A stretch of DNA of 64,000 bases from Burkholderia sp. Ax-1719 (GTDB taxonomy: Bacteria; Pseudomonadota; Gammaproteobacteria; Burkholderiales; Burkholderiaceae): assembly GCF_011753055.1 (NCBI RefSeq), contig NZ_VWWJ01000021.1, positions 62,001-126,000 of the forward strand. Reading direction: 5' to 3'. The position numbers were made by a program, and so were the translations under genes. Position 1 is the stretch's first letter. Every line of letters begins with the position of its first letter. Below are positions 60,710 through 64,000 of this stretch, one piece after another. Below the pieces are notes generated by a model. The model saw only the letters and a program-made list of their open reading frames with translations, made no database searches and had not been told where the DNA came from.

Positions 60710-61717
60710 GTGAGAGTCTTCCGCGGTCTTCCCAATGCCGAAAGCCGCGCGCCCTGCGCGCTCACCATCGGCAATTTCGACGGTGTCCACCGCGGGCATC
60801 AGGCGTTGCTTGCGCGCGTGCGCGAAGCCGCCGACGCGCGCGGCCTGCCCGTCTGCGTGATGACCTTCGAACCGCATCCGCGCGAGTTCTTCAACCCCGC
60901 AAGCGCCCCGCCGCGCATCGCCATGCTGCGCGACAAGCTCGAAGCGCTGCGCGAAAACGGCGTGGACCGCGTGGTGGTCGAGCACTTCAACCACACCTTC
61001 GCGAGCCAGTCGCCGGACGACTTCGTCTCGCGCATCATCGTGGGCGGCCTGCACGCGCGCTGGATGATGATCGGCGACGACTTCCGCTACGGCGCGAAGC
61101 GTGCGGGCGATTTCGCTTCGCTGCAGGTGGCGGGCGCGGAACACGGCTTCGAAGTCGAACAGATGGCGACCGTGGCCGATCCGTCCGGCGTGCGCATTTC
61201 CAGCTCGGCGGTGCGCACCCAGCTTGCCGCGGGCGATCTGGACGCGGCGCGCGCTTCGCTGGGCCGCGGCTACGAGATCAGCGGGCACGTCACGCACGGC
61301 CTGAAACTGGGCCGCGATCTCGGCTTTCCCACGCTGAATCTGCCGATCGGCCACAAGCGTCCGGCGCTCAAGGGCATTTTCGTCGTGCAGGTGCATGGTC
61401 TCGCCGACCATCCGCTGCCCGGCGTCGCCAGCCTCGGCCTGCGCCCGACCGTGGACGATTCGGGCCGCGTGCTGCTCGAAGTGCATCTGCTCGACTGGCA
61501 CGGCGACGCCTATGGCAAGCTCGTGCGGGTCGAATTTCTGAAAAAGCTGCGTGACGAGGAGAAGTTCGCCGACCTCGAAACGCTGACCGCCGCCATCGCC
61601 CGCGACGTGACGAATGCCCGCGCGTGGTTCGCGGCAGCAGGCGTGGCCGTGGGCGCCGATGTGCCCGGCGGCCGTTCCAACGGTTTCGCCACGTCGGCGA
61701 CCGACCGAATTAGGTGA
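60710..61717 (+). CDS. ribF: Bifunctional riboflavin kinase / FAD synthetase
   Basis: This 335-residue enzyme converts riboflavin to FMN and FAD. The N-terminal FAD synthetase domain has ALTIGNFDGVHRGHQALL and SSSAVRTQLAAGD; the C-terminal riboflavin kinase domain (from about residue 185) has KLGRDLGFPTLNLP and GVASLGLRPTVDDSGRVLLEVHLLDW. The GTG at 60710 gives the normal N-terminus (MRVFRGLP). A 25-residue tail beyond the kinase domain is unusual but not alarming. ileS follows, as in E. coli ribF-ileS. Confidence 0.95.
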   Translation: MRVFRGLPNAESRAPCALTIGNFDGVHRGHQALLARVREAADARGLPVCVMTFEPHPREFFNPASAPPRIAMLRDKLEALRENGVDRVVVEHFNHTFASQSPDDFVSRIIVGGLHARWMMIGDDFRYGAKRAGDFASLQVAGAEHGFEVEQMATVADPSGVRISSSAVRTQLAAGDLDAARASLGRGYEISGHVTHGLKLGRDLGFPTLNLPIGHKRPALKGIFVVQVHGLADHPLPGVASLGLRPTVDDSGRVLLEVHLLDWHGDAYGKLVRVEFLKKLRDEEKFADLETLTAAIARDVTNARAWFAAAGVAVGADVPGGRSNGFATSATDRIR

Positions 61718-61897
61718 CCTGCGGTCCGCGGGCATCGCGCCCGGCTTGATCGACATCGAGCCAGCGCGACGCCCGAATGGACCGCCCCGCCCCCAGCGCC
61801 ACGCGGCAAACGCCGTGAAAGGCGCGCGAGGCGACGGTTGCGCGGCTAAGCCGCAATGCTGACGCCGTGCAATCCCCGAATTCACCGTGATCTCACC

Positions 61898-64000
61898 ATG
61901 AGCGACAAGAAAGCATCCTCCGGCAAGCCGCAGAAGTCCGAATCGAAGTACCCCGTCAATCTGCTCGATACCGCGTTCCCGATGCGCGGCGATCTGCCCA
62001 AGCGCGAGCCGCAATGGGTCAAGGAGTGGGAAGAGAAAGGGATCTACAAGAAGATCCGCGCCGCTTCGAAGGGCCGCAAGAAGTTCATCCTGCACGATGG
62101 CCCGCCGTATGCGAACGGCGATATTCACCTTGGCCACGCGGTGAACAAGATCCTCAAGGACATGATCGTCAAGGCGCGCAATCTGGCGGGCTTCGACGCG
62201 GTCTACGTGCCGGGCTGGGACTGCCACGGCATGCCGATCGAAATCCAGATCGAAAAGCAGTTCGGCAAGTCGCTGCCTGCCCAGGAAGTGATGAAGAAGG
62301 CGCGCGAGTACGCGTCGGGCCAGATCGAGACGCAGAAGCTCGGCTTCAAGCGTCTGGGCGTGCTGGGCGACTGGGACAACCCGTACAAGACCATGAACTT
62401 CGCGAACGAGGCGGGCGAAATCCGCGCACTCGCGAAGATCATCGAAAAGGGTTATGTGTTCCGCGGCCTGAAGCCGGTGAACTGGTGTTTCGACTGCGGC
62501 TCGGCGCTGGCTGAGGCGGAAGTCGAATACAAGGACAAGACCGATCCGACCATCGACGTGCTGTTCACGTTCGCGCAGCCGGCAGAAACGGCGGCGGCGT
62601 TCGGCCTGCCCGCGCTGCCGCGCGAAGAAGGCGGCATCGTCATCTGGACGACGACGCCCTGGACGATCCCGTCGAACCAGGCGCTCAACGTGCATCCGGA
62701 AATCGAGTACGCGCTGGTCGATACGCCGCGCGGCCTGCTGATTTTCGCAACCGAGCGCGTCGAAGCCTGCCTGAAGGACTTCGGTCTGGAAGGCACGGTC
62801 ATCGCCACCACCCAGGGCGAAAAGCTCTCGGAACTGCGCTTCAACCACCCGCTCGCTTCGGCGCATCCGGGCTACAAGCGCACCTCGCCCATCTATCTGG
62901 GCGACTACGTCACGACCGACACCGGCACGGGCATCGTGCACTCGGCGCCTGCCTACGGCGTGGAAGACTTCGTGTCGTGCAAGGCGCACAACATGGCCGA
63001 CTCGGACATCATCAGCCCGGTGATGGGCGATGGCCGCTATGTCGAATCGCTGCCGCTGTTCGGCGGCCTGTCGATCTGGGACGCGAATCCGAAGGTCGTC
63101 GACGCGCTCGACGCCGCCGGCACCCTGCTGCGCAGCGAAAAGTACCTGCACAGCTACATGCACTGCTGGCGCCACAAGACGCCGATCATCTACCGCGCCA
63201 CCTCGCAGTGGTTCGCGGGCATGGACGTGACGCCCAAGGACGGCGGCAAGACGCTGCGCGAAACCGCGCTCGAAGGCATCGAAGCCACCGCGTTCTACCC
63301 GTCGTGGGGCAAGCAGCGCCTGTTCTCGATGATCGCCAACCGCCCGGACTGGACGCTGTCGCGTCAACGTCAATGGGGCGTGCCGATGGCCTTCTTCGTG
63401 CACAAGGAAACCGGCGAGCTGCATCCGCGCACGCTGGAGCTGCTCGAAGAAGTCGCCAAGCGCGTCGAAGTCTCGGGTATCGAAGCGTGGCAGACGCTCG
63501 ACCCGCGCGAACTGCTGGGCGACGACGCCAACATGTACGAGAAGAACCGCGACACGCTCGACGTGTGGTTCGACTCGGGCACGACGCACTGGCACGTGCT
63601 GCGCGGCTCGCACGCGGAAGAACTGCAATTCCCGGCCGATCTGTATCTGGAAGGCTCGGACCAGCATCGCGGCTGGTTCCATTCGTCGCTCTTGACGGCT
63701 TCCATGCTCGATGGCCGCCCGCCGTACAACGCCCTGCTCACGCACGGCTTCACCGTCGACGGCGAAGGCCGCAAGATGTCGAAGTCGCTCGGCAACGGCG
63801 TCGATCCGCATGAAGTGGCGAACCGTCTGGGCGCGGAAATCATCCGTCTGTGGATCGCTTCGACCGACTACTCGGGCGAACTGGCGATCTCGGAAGAAAT
63901 TCTCAAGCGCGTCACGGAAGGCTATCGCCGTATCCGCAACACGCTGCGCTTCCTGCTCTCGAACCTGTCGGATTTCGACTTCGAGAAAAACGCGCTGCCC
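61898..64000 (+). CDS. ileS: Isoleucine-tRNA ligase, cut by window edge
   Basis: The first 701 codons of isoleucyl-tRNA synthetase are present; the full protein is about 940 residues. The class I motifs are GDIHLGHAVNK (HIGH-type, near residue 72) and GRKMSKSLGNG (KMSKS, near residue 627). The editing domain (IWTTTPWTIPSNQALNVHPE, GTGIVHSAPAYG) lies between. The start at 61898 reads MSDKKASSGKPQKSESKYPVN with a basic lead-in, and lies 180 bp after ribF. Confidence 0.97.
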   Translation, partial: MSDKKASSGKPQKSESKYPVNLLDTAFPMRGDLPKREPQWVKEWEEKGIYKKIRAASKGRKKFILHDGPPYANGDIHLGHAVNKILKDMIVKARNLAGFDAVYVPGWDCHGMPIEIQIEKQFGKSLPAQEVMKKAREYASGQIETQKLGFKRLGVLGDWDNPYKTMNFANEAGEIRALAKIIEKGYVFRGLKPVNWCFDCGSALAEAEVEYKDKTDPTIDVLFTFAQPAETAAAFGLPALPREEGGIVIWTTTPWTIPSNQALNVHPEIEYALVDTPRGLLIFATERVEACLKDFGLEGTVIATTQGEKLSELRFNHPLASAHPGYKRTSPIYLGDYVTTDTGTGIVHSAPAYGVEDFVSCKAHNMADSDIISPVMGDGRYVESLPLFGGLSIWDANPKVVDALDAAGTLLRSEKYLHSYMHCWRHKTPIIYRATSQWFAGMDVTPKDGGKTLRETALEGIEATAFYPSWGKQRLFSMIANRPDWTLSRQRQWGVPMAFFVHKETGELHPRTLELLEEVAKRVEVSGIEAWQTLDPRELLGDDANMYEKNRDTLDVWFDSGTTHWHVLRGSHAEELQFPADLYLEGSDQHRGWFHSSLLTASMLDGRPPYNALLTHGFTVDGEGRKMSKSLGNGVDPHEVANRLGAEIIRLWIASTDYSGELAISEEILKRVTEGYRRIRNTLRFLLSNLSDFDFEKNALP

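Noticed and set aside
60695..63811. A 1038-codon minus-strand open frame opposite ribF and ileS
   Set aside because: It has the same shadow composition, lacks a ribosome site and would overlap two certain genes completely.

Overview
The window looks like ordinary chromosomal DNA of a Burkholderiaceae bacterium, most like Paraburkholderia, Caballeronia or Burkholderia. The support is very high GC with strong G/C third-position bias, a glucokinase fused to an RpiR regulator beside zwf and pgl, a fkpB-ispH pair, an rpmB-rpmG pair and a nadB/nadC/nadA cluster. Genus is an inference from gene content. No IS element, prophage, CRISPR array or rRNA was found. Genes are tightly packed and many convergent ends share a bidirectional terminator.

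Layout. 1-4302 (minus): sugar ABC importer (ATPase cut by the window edge, two permeases, binding protein). 4303-9104 (plus): zwf, pgl and a glk-hexR fusion behind a promoter whose -10 lies inside a perfect HexR-type palindrome. 9185-10420: Bcr/CflA efflux pump. 10421-11341: a 9-bp tandem repeat ahead of a stand-alone EVE/PUA-like protein. 11550-20833: hemL, then a riboflavin cluster (ribD, ribE, an ABC exporter, ribBA, ribH), nusB and an aminotransferase. 20940-29357: lytic transglycosylase, UbiD, succinate-semialdehyde dehydrogenase, LysE exporter, small proteins, EthD-like and YggT proteins. 29466-34698: tRNA-Gly, trmB, uppP, a lipoprotein, a Cys-cluster protein and hemN. 34781-37667: tRNA-Leu, a probable toxin-antitoxin pair and a PoxB-like ThDP enzyme. 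37958-43246: RsuA-type synthase, small membrane protein, epimerase-like protein, iron-sulfur flavoreductase, then argD and an acetyltransferase. 43330-46972: LivFGMH branched-chain amino acid importer without its binding protein. 48279-51302: ispH, fkpB, radC, rpmB, rpmG. 51551-55295: nadB, nadC, nadA. 55507-64000: desaturase, MscS channel, RNA methyltransferase, purN, ribF and a truncated ileS.

How genes work together. The importer, Glk, Zwf and Pgl take glucose to 6-phosphogluconate, and the RpiR half of the Glk fusion is the obvious candidate to act on the palindrome at zwf. RibD, RibE, RibBA, RibH and RibF cover most of flavin synthesis. NadB, NadA and NadC cover de novo NAD synthesis to nicotinate mononucleotide.

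The most interesting signal is at 41323-41520, just upstream of the acetylornithine aminotransferase gene argD. A promoter-like pair is followed almost at once by the 16-codon ORF MNRILSELRRRRSPHL with four consecutive Arg codons. Then comes a strong intrinsic terminator whose left arm can instead pair (10 bp, one bulge) with a segment at the end of the small ORF. This has the layout of a ribosome-mediated attenuator responding to arginine, apparently on a leaderless transcript.
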